DNA of 64,000 bases from positions 1 through 64,000 of the forward strand of contig CAXAMN010001303.1 of NCBI GenBank assembly GCA_963970005.1. The letters run 5' to 3'. Below, piece after piece: positions 50,607 to 62,001 of this stretch. Source of the DNA: Durusdinium trenchii. Its lineage: Eukaryota; Sar; Dinophyceae; Suessiales; Symbiodiniaceae. A program made the translations under genes and the position numbers. Positions within the stretch are counted from its first letter, which is position 1; each line of letters starts with the position of its first letter. The notes under the pieces were generated by a model. The model ran no database searches. It was not told the origin of the DNA and saw nothing but the letters and a program-made list of their open reading frames with translations.

Positions 50607-53600
50607 CGGTCACCAGGGCTGACCCCACGGGCCTGGACAGGTCTACATGTGGGTCAGCTGTGGATGCTCGAATTATTTGCAGGGTCAGCCGTTCTTTGCT
50701 CCACTGCTAAGCAGCAGGGGCTGCAAAATAGCATTGCCATTGACAAGCTGCAAAAACCAGGAGCTAGGACCAGCATCATTCGCTTGGACTTGACGCGAGA
50801 GGCTGATTGTTCACTCGTTGACAGCTGGCTCGAATCACCACTCTTGGTTTGGGTGCACTTGGCGCCTGTGTGTGGCACAGCAAGCCGCGCACGGGACATC
50901 AGAGTTTTGCCTACAGATCCAGCACCCCTGCGCAGTTGTGAACACCCAGATGGTTTACCAAACTTAGATGGGCGTGATTTGTTCAGGGTGCGTTTAGCCA
51001 ACAAGCTTTTTGATTTTGCATGTAAGGTCTTTGCCAAAGCCACGGAACGTGGGATCTTGGTGACCATGGAAAACCCGAAGAATTCATACTTTTGGAGCAC
51101 CAGTTTTTTCGTTCATTTGCAGTCCTCTTTTGAAATGCACACTGCAGATTTTCAGGTTTGCGTGTATGGAGGCACACGTGACAAGTGGACTAGATTCGTG
51201 GCGAACTTTCCTGAAGTTGGCCAACTTAGCATCGCTTGTGATAAGACCCACAGTCATGCACCCTGGCGATACGCGCAGGATGCCCAAGGAAAGCGAGTGT
51301 GGGCTACCAGCCTCGAAAGTGAATACACCCGCCTATGTATTGCCACGGTTCAGGTGGTGCTTCACAAAGCTCAGTCCTTAGGTCTCACGCTCCTTCCTCA
51401 ATCTCTGAAGGAAATTCAGGCACATCCGTTGATGCAAAACCAGCAGTCTCGCATTGCGATCGGAAAGCAGCCATTTCGCAAAAGAGTACCACCAGTCATT
51501 CCCGATTTTGACTCTGTAGTTGTTGCTGTGCTTTCGGACAAGTCGCAGGTTCCTTTTCCGCTTCTTGGTAAGGTGCATTATGAACTTCAACTCCTGAGTG
51601 TCGAACTGCAACCACTTGTAATCCCAGTTAATTCACGCCTTTTGCGATTTTTCGCTGCCTTTGAGCCCTCCGCCAAGGGGGGTGGAAGCAAGGCCTCAGA
51701 GGCGTCAGGAGACAGGGATCTGGAACAAGCAGTTTCGCGCTCGGGTGCTGACCTCAGTCAATTTCCTTTTAGGGCGGTTTTTGGATTGCCTTGGAGTGCT
51801 GAAAACTTCATCAACAAAGCCAGAGGGGCGGGCCACCCGGCTCTCCTCGACATGCGCATTCCTGCTGACCTTGAAGTGGCCATTGACAAGAACACCTCGT
51901 GGACAGTCGAACAGATTTCTAAGTACCGGTCGGATTGGTGTCGGCGCTGGCTGAAAAGAGCGAAAGAGTTGGAGTCCGAAGAGCTTAGGGACCGAGAGAA
52001 TCGCCCTGATCATGTGAAACACAGCACTCAGAGCAAACGAATCCTGGTCACCAGGGAGATTCTGGAAAGCATTGGTTATGAGGATGTGCAAGCTCTGGAT
52101 TTATTGAAGCATGGGTCTACTCTTGCGGGTAGCATTGAGAGCTGCAACATTTTTGAGAACCAGTTCAAACCGTGTCTACTCACTCTGGAACAGCTGGAAC
52201 AAGGAGCCGCTCGTAGGAACCAAGCCATCCTTGCCATGACTGTGAGCTCGGGAGATGAAACGGTTGACAGACAAGTTCTTGAGGAGACAAGAGTCGAGCT
52301 AGAACGTGGCTGGGCTCGCGGTCCTTTCAAGCTCGAAGATTTGCCGGATGACTGTGTTATTTCTAGGAGATTTCCCCTAGCGCAGTCCAACAAAACTAGG
52401 ATGATCGATGATTTTAGCATTTCCGGAGTAAACGACTCGTGCACGATTCATTCGAAGATTGACCTCCACATGATTGACGCTTTGGGGGCAGTGGTTCGGA
52501 AGTATTTTCAGCGCTGCAGTGGGGCAAAAGCTGATAGTCGACTCTGGGCCAAGACCTTTGACCTCAAGAGTGCTTACCGACAAGTGCCGATACGAAGTGA
52601 TCATCTGAAATACGCCTTCTTCAGCATCTACAATCCTGAGTCTCAGGGAGTTGAAATCTACCAGCTGCTGACGTTGCCTTTTGGGGCAACTCACTCGGTT
52701 TATTCCTTCCTCCGACTGGCCCGCATGATTCACACTGCTGCAGCAAAGGCCCTTTATGTACTGAACACCAACTTCTATGACGATTTTGTCCTCTTGTCAA
52801 ACCCTGAAGCGAGCAAGTCGGCGAACCTGTCCATGGAGGTTTTGTTCCTGCTGACAGGCTGGGAATTTGCTAAGGAGGGCAAAAAGTCAACTTCCTTTGG
52901 TGAGCTGTGCTCGGCCCTCGGGGTCACATTTGACCTGAGCAAGTCTGAATCGCGGATTGCCAGAATCTACAATACAGAACAGAGGCGAGTTGACCTCATA
53001 AGCAAGCTTGAGGAAGTCTTGAAGTGTGGTGAACTGTCTAAACACGACTCGCTAGTTCTTCGCGGCCGCCTGGGATTTGCTGACAGCTTTTTGCATGGCA
53101 GGTTGGGTGGACTCCTGCTGAAGAAACTTGTGGAACATGCTTACTCCCGCCAGAAGACACTTGATCCCAGCACCAAGCAAGCGCTCGCAGCCATGAAGTT
53201 GCGACTGGAGCTTGGGCAGCCAGTTGAGATCTCGGACAAAGAGGCGGACCAATGGTTCATGTACACTGATGCTGCCTATGAACAATCCAGCAAGGATGGT
53301 GGCTTGGGAGCAGTAGTCCTGGATTGTGAAGGCACATGCAAAGCATGGTTTGGCATCGGCTTGGATCCGGAGCACTGCAAGTGCTTTGGCAGTGGTTCAA
53401 AGGATTCGATCATCTATGAGCTGGAACTACTAGCAGCAGTGCTGGCTTTCTGGGTTTGGGATGATAGACTCTCAAGCTGCCTTGTCACCTGGTTTGGAGA
53501 TAACGATAGTGTTCGTTTTTCTCTCATCCGTGGATCTGGCACAGGTTGTTGGGGAGAGGCCTTGATGGAGTTTTATCTTCGACAGGAAGTAAAGCTTAAC

Positions 53601-53828
53601 ACTCAGACTTGGTTTGCCCGTGTTCCCACAGAGGCCAACGTCAGTGATTGGCCCTCACGCCTATGTAGGCATGAGCTCTTGAATGATGAAACGGATTGCT
53701 CAGTTGCTGCGCGTCACAAATTTCAGAGCTTGTGTGACTTTGTGAATGAACATGTCGGGTTGCACGAAGAAGAAAGGGGGAGAGCCAATCGTACAACTCC
53801 CAGTCGAAAAAGGAGCGATGTTTCATGA
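50607..53828 (+). CDS. Methyltransferase-like, reverse transcriptase and RNase H polyprotein (Pol)
   Basis: The frame is open directly after the Gag TGA to TGA 53826-53828. There is no ATG before 50664, which already begins motif I. A cytosine-methyltransferase-like domain has LELFAGSAVL (SAM binding), WVHLAPVCGTASRARD (motif IV-like Cys), TMENPKNSYFW and CVYGGTRDKWTRFVANFPE. The RT has FPLAQSNKTRMIDDFSISG, TFDLKSAYRQVPI, TLPFGATHSVYSF and FYDDFVLL (YxDD-type), as in DIRS-order RTs. RNase H has FMYTDAAYEQSS, YELELLAAVLAFW, WFGDNDSVRF and VPTEANVSDWPSRL. All catalytic residues seen are present. The protein makes cDNA from element RNA; the methyltransferase might modify the cDNA or host chromatin. 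Confidence 0.85.
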   Translation, partial: RSPGLTPRAWTGLHVGQLWMLELFAGSAVLCSTAKQQGLQNSIAIDKLQKPGARTSIIRLDLTREADCSLVDSWLESPLLVWVHLAPVCGTASRARDIRVLPTDPAPLRSCEHPDGLPNLDGRDLFRVRLANKLFDFACKVFAKATERGILVTMENPKNSYFWSTSFFVHLQSSFEMHTADFQVCVYGGTRDKWTRFVANFPEVGQLSIACDKTHSHAPWRYAQDAQGKRVWATSLESEYTRLCIATVQVVLHKAQSLGLTLLPQSLKEIQAHPLMQNQQSRIAIGKQPFRKRVPPVIPDFDSVVVAVLSDKSQVPFPLLGKVHYELQLLSVELQPLVIPVNSRLLRFFAAFEPSAKGGGSKASEASGDRDLEQAVSRSGADLSQFPFRAVFGLPWSAENFINKARGAGHPALLDMRIPADLEVAIDKNTSWTVEQISKYRSDWCRRWLKRAKELESEELRDRENRPDHVKHSTQSKRILVTREILESIGYEDVQALDLLKHGSTLAGSIESCNIFENQFKPCLLTLEQLEQGAARRNQAILAMTVSSGDETVDRQVLEETRVELERGWARGPFKLEDLPDDCVISRRFPLAQSNKTRMIDDFSISGVNDSCTIHSKIDLHMIDALGAVVRKYFQRCSGAKADSRLWAKTFDLKSAYRQVPIRSDHLKYAFFSIYNPESQGVEIYQLLTLPFGATHSVYSFLRLARMIHTAAAKALYVLNTNFYDDFVLLSNPEASKSANLSMEVLFLLTGWEFAKEGKKSTSFGELCSALGVTFDLSKSESRIARIYNTEQRRVDLISKLEEVLKCGELSKHDSLVLRGRLGFADSFLHGRLGGLLLKKLVEHAYSRQKTLDPSTKQALAAMKLRLELGQPVEISDKEADQWFMYTDAAYEQSSKDGGLGAVVLDCEGTCKAWFGIGLDPEHCKCFGSGSKDSIIYELELLAAVLAFWVWDDRLSSCLVTWFGDNDSVRFSLIRGSGTGCWGEALMEFYLRQEVKLNTQTWFARVPTEANVSDWPSRLCRHELLNDETDCSVAARHKFQSLCDFVNEHVGLHEEERGRANRTTPSRKRSDVS

Positions 53829-53860
53829 ATTGTATGCAAGACACCAAGCACGTGGAAGAC
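53782..53860 (+). repeat. Split direct repeat B1
   Basis: 79 bases beginning GAGCCAATCGTACAAC and ending CACGTGGAAGAC, overlapping the last 47 bases of the Pol frame and abutting A2. It differs from B2 at two positions. Confidence 0.9.
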
Positions 53861-54016
53861 GACAGAACTCGTTGAAAACGATTGTGTTGTTATTTACGTG
53901 TTTTAGAATCGGGTGGCTTGCTTTAGAGTTTCATCTTTGAAGTCCGTTACATTTGAAAGTTCAAGGGAGGGTAGCGGTGGGTGCCACTTCATCGTGGCAT
54001 TCGTGCTTAAACAAGC
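53861..54016 (+). repeat. Split direct repeat A2
   Basis: 156 bases matching A1, lacking the 9 bases CCTCTGTTT-like insertion of A1. It begins GACAGAACTCG immediately after B1. It carries the TGCCAC/GTGGCA hairpin. Confidence 0.9.
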
Positions 54017-54104
54017 CCACCCACCCTCACCGTGGTATTCATGATCGCAAGACACGATCTCACTTTGCAAGAAAGCTTCAACTTTTCGGCCAGACCCTGG
54101 GCCT

Positions 54105-54183
54105 GAGCCAATCGTACAACCCCCAGTCGAAAAAGGAGCAATGTTTCATGAATTGTATGCAAGACACCAAGCACGTGGAAGAC
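54105..54183 (+). repeat. Split direct repeat B2 (right end of the element)
   Basis: 79 bases matching B1, ending GTGGAAGAC, then flanking ATGCTTTTGATG. A short frame starts inside it (ATG 54141) and reads into the flank to 54386; it is probably incidental. Confidence 0.9.
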
Positions 54184-57100
54184 ATGCTTTTGATGACTTG
54201 TGCAAATTTGTTGACCAACAGGCTCATCCGAGAAACAAAAGGTGGAGAAGAGCTCGGAGTTTCCTTGTAAACTTTGTCAAGACACCAAACACATTAGTGA
54301 CGACTAGCTTCACTGAAAGTGACGAAATTGTCACAACAGTGTTTCTTCAAGAAAACTTAAGGTTTTTCTGGGCGTCTTGCACTTGAAAATTTTTGAATGT
54401 GACATTTTGATCTCAAAGGAGGGCGCGGTGAGCTTGAATAGACTAAAATGGTCACACCTTTCCAAAAAAAGTGGGGCACCTCAAGTTACCTCAGACCATA
54501 CAAGCCAAACCCAGGGCTTGAAGAGCCCGGCTGACCCCCCATTGAAAAGGAGCGCAGCTTCCTTGTGAAGTTTGTCCATACACCAAACACATTAGTGACA
54601 AATTTGTTTTTTGCATTTGCTTTTCAGCAGATTAAATGATGTCAAATGGCTAGATAGTCACTTGCAAACTTTTGATTAACTGATGGTTCCAAAATGTAAA
54701 GCACTCCACCCCCATGTGTTCCCACTTTGGAATTCTTGCAAAGTTAGGTAGTAGTACTTGAAAACATAGCTATGGACCCAATATGTTGGTAGTTTTCTGG
54801 TGGTAGCATTTGTGTTGGAATACGCAAACACAATTTTGATTTATTTTTCCTTCGGCTTCTCGTTTTGAAACCACAGTCTGTGCAATCACGTGTCAAAGTC
54901 TAAGAAGAGGTTGGATTATTGAAAAAAACAACTTTTTGGACAAAATGTGCTCAGAGGTTGTGCTTTGGAAATAGGCAACCAAAAAAATTTAGATAAATTG
55001 TTTCATTCTTTTCAGAGAGAAAGGAACCTTTTCGGCCAGCACTTCACACAACACCATGTCGCATCTTGTAGATTCCATTGTGCCAAACAGCTGCGTGGCA
55101 CCAAATCAGCCCCTAGCCAAAAAAGTCCTTGAAGGAAGTTCACTCGAAAAATTCAAGGCCCGGCCGCACTGTATAGTGGATTTTTTTGGGGTTGGTGAAT
55201 TCGCGTAGAACCCTGTGTTCCCAAACGTCTCCCCAAACCACAGCCTGCCCTAAGCAGGTAAACATTCCCACAACCAACAGAACACACCAATCTGTTGTTC
55301 GAAGCAATATACTCATTGATCTACCAATTGCTCTTTCAGGTCATTATGTTTCCACCATTAGACCCATGGTGTTATATCATGACCCCTGCTATAATGTATT
55401 TTTTGGAGTCTGAGTCTGAGGGTTTTTGGCCGGGGCCGCAAGGGCCATTAAATTATGTTGAACACATTCAGTTTCAATTTTAAGTGCATGTACGTAAACA
55501 TTTCGTTGCCGTTCTGGTTCAGACTTTGTTGCTTTGGGCTTGCCGACGGCCGATGCAGAACAAATGGGTTACATGGCTCTGTTTCTTCGTGTTCTTTTAC
55601 TGGGTTCTTGTCAACATGCTTGTTGAAGAGCAGCTAGTTTCCTGCACTTGGCAACCTAAGGAAACGGCTGAAGCTTCCGCTGTGCTGTGCAACGAAGGTA
55701 AATGCGTCTTTGTTCTGACAGCGGATGCACATTACATTTGCGGAGCAGTCGACTCAGTGGAATGACTCTGTCGAAAGGTTTGCAAATGACTGTAAAACTT
55801 GAAGAGGAGATGCTTGTGCTGCTTCGTTCCAAGCACATTCACATGGCTCCACGAGCCATTGTTTTTGCCACTCCAGGACGTTGGCATAGACAGGATACCG
55901 ATACCGTCCGAAGTATGGGGATGCAAGGGGGCTCAGTATGTGAACTGCAATGTTGACTAAGCACATGGTCACCACCAAAGGTGCAGCGCAGTGGCTCCAC
56001 CCTGAAGATTTCGCACGGTTGTGTCATTGCTCGCAAGCAGCTCAGTTTGCACGGCTTTTTGTTTTAGACATGTTAGTAATACTCAAACAACTATTTGTTC
56101 ATTGTAGGTTGTCCCTCGTTCTTCGCCGCGAACAGCGACGAATGTGGCAATACTACTGTCACCTGGAGGTGTGGTTTTCCAATGGAAGGGGGCTATTTCA
56201 ATCTTTCTTTTGAACCTGGACCTTTTGCATGCTTGTGGCCAAAGTCTCTCAACCTCAGGTTCTTTATTTTGATGGTTCATCAATAGGACGGGTGCTCTGA
56301 CTGGTTTCCTTTCTTTCAAATTTGAGGGAGGACCTCTTTGTATCGCCCCCGATTCAAGTCCTTGGCTCCCGACGGCAAAGTGAACCAGATGAACCAGAAG
56401 GAGATATTGTTCAAATTCAAATCTCATTTCATTTTCCATCACCCCGACCTATGTATTCTTTCAAGTCATCTCTTCACAATGCAGGTCATTTCGCTTCACT
56501 TTACCTACCGCATTTTTTGCCTTGCTTGTCTCTTTCACGCACACTTTCTGCATTTTGTGTGCATTTCATTTTTGTCGTCTAGATTCTCGTCACTCTGGTT
56601 CATCATCTACTACTGTCTTGCTTAATCTTGCTTTGCCACAGCAATTACTGTAAGGGAGATGGGAACATGACGAGAAACATGGCTACAGTAGTATCGTTCA
56701 CACTGATCTACCCGTTTGATGACGTTCTTCATTGTCGCCAGCATCTCGCCTCTTTTCAGCCCATCCTGTATGGGTTGGCTCAGCTAACCTCCTTTGGGAC
56801 ACCTTGTCTATACTGTAATGCTTCCATGGTAAAGATTTTTGCTTCAACCTCCTATCTATGATAGCGGGTGCGTGGGCATGGGCCTCTGCATTTTTGGAGG
56901 TCGTGTTCTACTGCAAATTTGCAGTTTGCACACGCAGAAACTTGCGAGATTCTGAGCTCATGGTTGGGGAGGGTCGTCATTTGATCTGATGCTGCAGGGA
57001 TATGCGCAGCGTGTAGACGCTCTCGACTTGGGCCACTTTTGGACTGGTCCAAAGGCGTGGTGCTTAGTGTGAGAGAGCGCGATGTGCAGGATGTGGTCCT

Positions 57101-58480
57101 TTTCACCAGGTGAATTGGCACCGATGCTTCCAGCTGAATAGGCTGACAAAGGCCGTGCTTTTTCTTTTCAAAGTAACAGTGTGACTATTGCTTGGCAATG
57201 TCGCCAGTCATCGCCGCATGCGTTCGCATACATTCGGGCTGACAGCTTAGCACAGGGCATTGGACTGTTCATTCGATTTTCACTTAGTATGTGTTTGCTG
57301 AGAATTCTAGGTTGGGGATGAGGACCTCAGAATACCTGCAAAATGTGATGATGGCACTGTCCTCAAATCAGAGTTTCTGCAACCATATAACTGCAACAGA
57401 TGTGCCTTCAAGTCAGGCAATGACAACGTTGCGTCTGCAACGCAGGTGGTCTAAGATATCTCATCCTCACACAATTCTTGCTGAAAATTGGTGCTAGGCA
57501 TGGTTGTTCGACCATGGTTGGCGTCCTCGTTCCACTCTAGCAAAAGTTCTTTGGCAGATGCTTGAGTTTGACTCCAAGCTTTGGATGCTCAGTATGTTCA
57601 ACCCCATATAGACGCATGTAGCTAGGCAAATGTGAAAACTGTTGAGATGGAACATTCGTGACATCGACGACTCAGGCCGTGCGATGCGCCCCATCGCTAC
57701 AGGGACCTCATTGTGGGAAGGCCTGCCCCAGCAGCCAAGTCTTTTCACTTTACTGTACATACAGCTGCATAGATGAAGTTCACAGTTTCTGACCGTGCAA
57801 ACTACTCTAAAATTCTAAGCATTATATAATTACAGTTTATAATATATCAACCTTCTGAAGCTTTGGGCACTTGCTTCAAGACATGTGCACTTTTATCTCC
57901 ATGTGTAAACATGCAAACACTTTGCGGCTTTTTGCGGCTTTTGCGGGCGTGAGGCTGACCCTTGCGTCACTACAGTAATGTGTGTGAAGAACGTTGATGT
58001 CCCTCATGGCCAACGGGTACTGGTTGTTTTTTGCAACTAGAATGTAAAGCAGGGGTGACGTGGTGTGTGGAGATTCGCGATGACCTTTCTCGACCTTTCA
58101 GTGGCACGACTGTTGTTCTTCAGTGGAGTCATCAAAGCATCATTCAGAGTAAAGGGCGCACGAACAGGTCTGCTGATTTTCCGGACATGTACGTAGATCA
58201 TGGCAATCTGATGCCAACCGAATCATGTATGTCCGCTGCGAGCTCCCGGCGCTGGATTGCAAGTGCAGTGCCCAGGCACTGCATCAGAGAGGATCTGGGT
58301 GGGACCTGGATCATCAGCCAGGTATTTGTTTTTTCCTGGTCAATCATGTTCAGGAGGTGGGTCGTCCTCTCTGCAAAAGGTGGCTACTGAGTGCCAGCAA
58401 GCGGAGTGTCACCCTGGACCCTGCACCATCGCACACTGCCGCGCAGTCATCATGAACCGGTGGACAAGACAGAGCTTGCG
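54184..58480. other. Right flank: long stretch without a supported gene
   Basis: About 4.3 kb of T-rich, low-GC-skew sequence. There is an imperfect direct repeat of about 45 bases (54258-54305 and 54550-54600, sharing ACACCAAACACATTAGTGAC). All frames are short and lack recognisable domains. No poly(A), LTR or terminal inverted repeat was identified. Confidence 0.5.
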
Positions 58481-60000
58481 TGTGCTGCCTTCCCGCGCGA
58501 CAATGTGACCTCACCCTGTGCATTTTGTCACAAGACCTTCAAGAAACGTCGTGCCTGCTTAGTCGCTTGGAATGTGGAAGTGTGCCAACTCCATCGGGGC
58601 TACTACTGATGCAGCGTCCGTGTCAGGCCACCCTTCACACAGATGAGAATCTACAACAGCACCTTTGATGGCGCCTCCTGCATGCGGAAAATGTACTTGC
58701 CACAGAGAGAGCACTTCGAGCGCAGGAAGTCGGTGAGATCAGGGCCGAGCCACCCTTGGTCCCACCTGCGAGCCGTTTCGAGGACCCCAAGTTCTGTCAA
58801 GTGGTGGCCGTGGACAGCGACTTCGGGGTCTTCACGCGGGCATGGTGCATGGCCACTGGGCAGTGGAACGGAATGGAATGGATAGAAGAGGCCATTGGAG
58901 AGCCACGGGGAAGCTGATTCTAGGAGTCGTTCGTGGTGTTCAAGGAACTTCGTGATGCTCAGTTGTCCCACACGCCAGGCTGTCTTTCGAACTGCAGCCG
59001 CTTGTAATCGACATAGGAAGTCGCATCAGCAGGAGACCGAGCAGCCTGAGAGCCCCACCAAAAGCACGATCAAAAGTTGCACGGACCTCAGACTCAAGTG
59101 TGTAAGCTTTAAAATGTCACAGGCAGAATAAGTGGACAACTTAAGTTCGTCGCTGGTCCGGAAACTATCGTGTCCGAACAAGCCCAATGGCGGGCAACAA
59201 ATCGTGATGGTGAAAGCAGCGTAATTCTCGTTTGTGCGATGTGATGCATGCCTCATGATCTGGCGTTGCATCATGCTGCTGGCTCTTTGTAACTTGACAA
59301 TGCCAGACATGGTGATGTCTGTGTTGAAAATGCCATAAGTCACCCTGCTGACATGTGCTGCTGCTTGCTTAAATAGTGGTCCGAACAAAGCCAGGTAGGC
59401 AGCCTCTTGAATGTGATCTAAAAGCAAATCTAACGAATCATGGCGCCAGCAGGAAACAACTTTGATCAGGGTTGGGGCCAGAGGCCTTCGGCGCCTTCAC
59501 GTACCCATAACTTATATCTGAGACATCCCTGTAGGGCCACAAGAACTTCGGTCGAGAAGCAAGCTGCGTGGCAGCCGTCCGCGTACACATTGAGTCAATT
59601 GAGGTCCTTTTGAACCCACTGCGTAGAGGTTCGGGTGAGCCCTGTGAGTAGACACCGCATGGCAGCAGACCATAAAAATGCAACGGCCTTGTCTGGTTCC
59701 AATCCAAGCTTAGTGGGAACAACAGTTTCCATAACGCAACTAGAAGCCTGATGCCATTTCGTTAGCAAATCAATGAGCTGGGCAGGAAGGCTTTCAACAC
59801 CAAGGCAGCGTGCGTGGCTTGAACAGGGCCGAGCGTATGCGTTCCAAACCGTTGGAACCTGGAACCCCACCATGCGCCACTACGTGCGTTCCTTTGGACC
59901 CACCTCCAGAAAGTCTTTGCTGGTCCGCATCGGAGCATTTAAGAGTCTCTCGACATGGCTGCCAGCCGGTTGGAGTGTGCAGTTGCCTTTGTGCCCACAA
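58480..60000 (-). pseudogene. Decayed LINE reverse transcriptase (minus strand)
   Basis: Minus-strand translation in broken frames gives SLPAQLIDLLTKWHQASSCV, AVAFLWSAAMRCLLTGL, TQWVQKDLN then VYADGCHAACFSTE (motif C-like YADG), PYRDVSDISYGYVK, a thumb-like YLALFGPLFKQAAAHVSRVTYGIF...QRQIMRHASH, and finally a zinc-finger-like KCSLCGKYIFRM near 58700. This order (RT palm, thumb, C-terminal finger) is that of dinoflagellate LINEs. Numerous stops show it is long dead. It is unlike the LINE at 9693-23548 in detail. Boundaries are approximate. Confidence 0.5.
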
Positions 60001-61700
60001 TGAGTTTATTCTTCCGATTTTGGTTCTGGCCCACAACCTTCCAGCACCTTCCAGTGGGGAAACGGACGCAGCCGCTTTGGGAATCGTTTTTCACCTGGCT
60101 TCAGCTTTTGGTCCTTTGTGGCTGCATTGTTCTGGTCGGCTGACGACTGTGCTTGTTCCACGCGCGGTGTGTGGTGTTCGATCAGGGTGTCCACAAGGCC
60201 TTGAGAGAGGCGAAGCTTGAGATTTTTCCCGGTAATCCCGCGACCATCTATGATTGGCTGACCTCGAGGTTGATGAAGTGCAGCAGGGTGGAAAGTGGAT
60301 CGTGAATCGGCCGGTCCTATTGCCAACTTTGAGATGATTGGCCTGTGTGACAGAAGTGCAAGGCTTGTAAGTCCCTTTGGTCTCCACAAGTGATCGGCAC
60401 CTTCATGGCGTCAGTGCTGGAAGAGCCGTTTGGCTTGAAGCCGGGTTCCCTGTCAGAAGAATTCTGGCACCACTATAACCGCTAACCGCTTTTCTTCCTT
60501 GTTGCTTTCGACCTGACGCATTGAGCATCTCATGCTGCCTTCTGGGCAATCTTCCAAGACATTATCATCCACAAGGGCCGGGTGCTTGCCTTGTGGTCAT
60601 GTCTATGACCTGTGAAGTGCTTTGTGTTTGCTTGATCAGATTGTGGCCCCTCTAGAGGCCTGTTGGAACTGGCTTCTTGAGCAGCAGTTTCGATAGAGAA
60701 ATCGGCCGCCCAATCAATCAGGACACGCTGTCGTCTACAATCTTTCTACAATCTCTAGTGCCAATCTCGGCCTGCAGGCGCAGAAGGTACAGTTGATACA
60801 CGCCCTTAGACATTCCAAACATTGGAGCTTACAAGAGCCCTTTGAGCGTCGGGGCGACCGCCGCTAGCAGCTACTTCAAACGCTCTCCTTGTGATTTTCC
60901 TTCTCCTGCTGCCTCCTGGTGAAGAGGATTTGCTGAGACAGTAGGTTGAGCGACTTCTGGCTCATGGACTGTGAGATTTGGAAGATTGAGTTTCTTCTAT
61001 CTAATCACCAGACCTCATTGCCGTTTCAAGCAGCTCCTCGGGCAACTGCAGGTCATTTCCCCCGAGCGCACTCCAAGCTCGACAAGCGAACTTGCGTTGA
61101 AACTTTTCTTTTCTTTGACGGTCCCGTATTGGACGATTCTGCCTTCCCTCTTCCTTCTCGGAGAAAACGCACTGTGTTTCGGGCAGTGACCTGACGCAGG
61201 ATCTTCCTTCTTGAGCGCTATGCCTTTCGACGCGGTGATCTGGGAGGATCTCCTACATCCTGCGGCTCCTGCGAGGATCTGGTCCTAAGACTAATTGCTT
61301 TCGGTTTTGCTTGACCCTGCCCTGGGGGTAGGCCAACTTGGGGCCAAGTTCTGGCCATCTTGGGCCAAGTTGACGCCGAGATGTTCGGAAGATGTTGCTC
61401 TGAAACGTCCAACATGGCCGATTTTATGCGCTATTGAAAAGCATGTAAGACAGAGGGTTTGAGGCGACCTTTTAGGGGCCTGTGACTTTCAACAAACGCC
61501 CCCGCCCCCAAACTAAGAACACTACAGTATACGTGCTATTGGGCGATACTGCGGCGCAACGTGATCACGCTGCAACACCTTGTGCGTGGGCAAATTGAAC
61601 CTTGAACATACTCTCGCCAACCCTCTTGACCTTGTTCGCTGTGTGTGCAGGCTGTATGGGATTCGTTACGTTCAACGTGCACGAAATTGTCTCCCAACGA
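60001..61700. other. Region without supported genes
   Basis: Mixed sequence. There is a near-palindrome AACTTGGGGCCAAGTT at about 61334-61349, followed by a second GGGCCAAGTT copy. No coding frame was judged real. Confidence 0.4.
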
Positions 61701-61717
61701 ATCCTGCCCTGCATGGT

Positions 61718-62001
61718 GACCCATTCGGGTTGGTTTGGTTCGGTTTTCGCCTGCTGCGTTCTCCTCCTCGCTTGGCGACCAATTCGGGTGATAGGTTTGG
61801 CTCGGCTTTTCCCCAATGCACTGAATCTGCATGCCTTGCGCTGCCCTGGTGACCGATTCGCAGCGACCGATCCGGCAACCGATTTGGACATCCTGACCGA
61901 TTCTTTTGTTACTGTTGTTCTTGGTGACCGATTCGGTGTTCTTGGTCACCAATGCCTGGTTTGCGGAAATTATTGTGACCGATCTCGGTGTCCGATTCGG
62001 A
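61718..62001 (+). repeat. Cluster of short GACCGATTCGG-type motifs
   Basis: Variants of GACCGATTCGG occur about nine times in 284 bases (for example 61718, 61777, 61851, 61865, 61877, 61895, 61926, 61977 and 61991), at irregular spacing, all on the plus strand. Not coding in any consistent frame. Confidence 0.6.

Larger units (their letters stand above)
46206..54183 (+). mobile_element. Ngaro/PAT-type tyrosine-recombinase retrotransposon with split direct repeats
   Basis: Order on the plus strand: repeat A1 (46206-46370), acidic ORF, tyrosine recombinase, Gag, methyltransferase-RT-RNase H, repeat B1 (53782-53860) directly joined to A2 (53861-54016), an 88-base spacer, and B2 (54105-54183). 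A1-ORFs-B1-A2-B2 is the split-direct-repeat layout of PAT/Ngaro elements in the DIRS order, which integrate through a recombinase and leave no target duplication. A starts with GAC and B ends with GAC, so a short GAC core is present at both ends and at the B1-A2 junction. B1 and B2 differ at 2 of 79 positions. A1 and A2 differ by one 9-base indel and a few substitutions, suggesting fairly recent insertion. All main frames are open. Confidence 0.88.
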
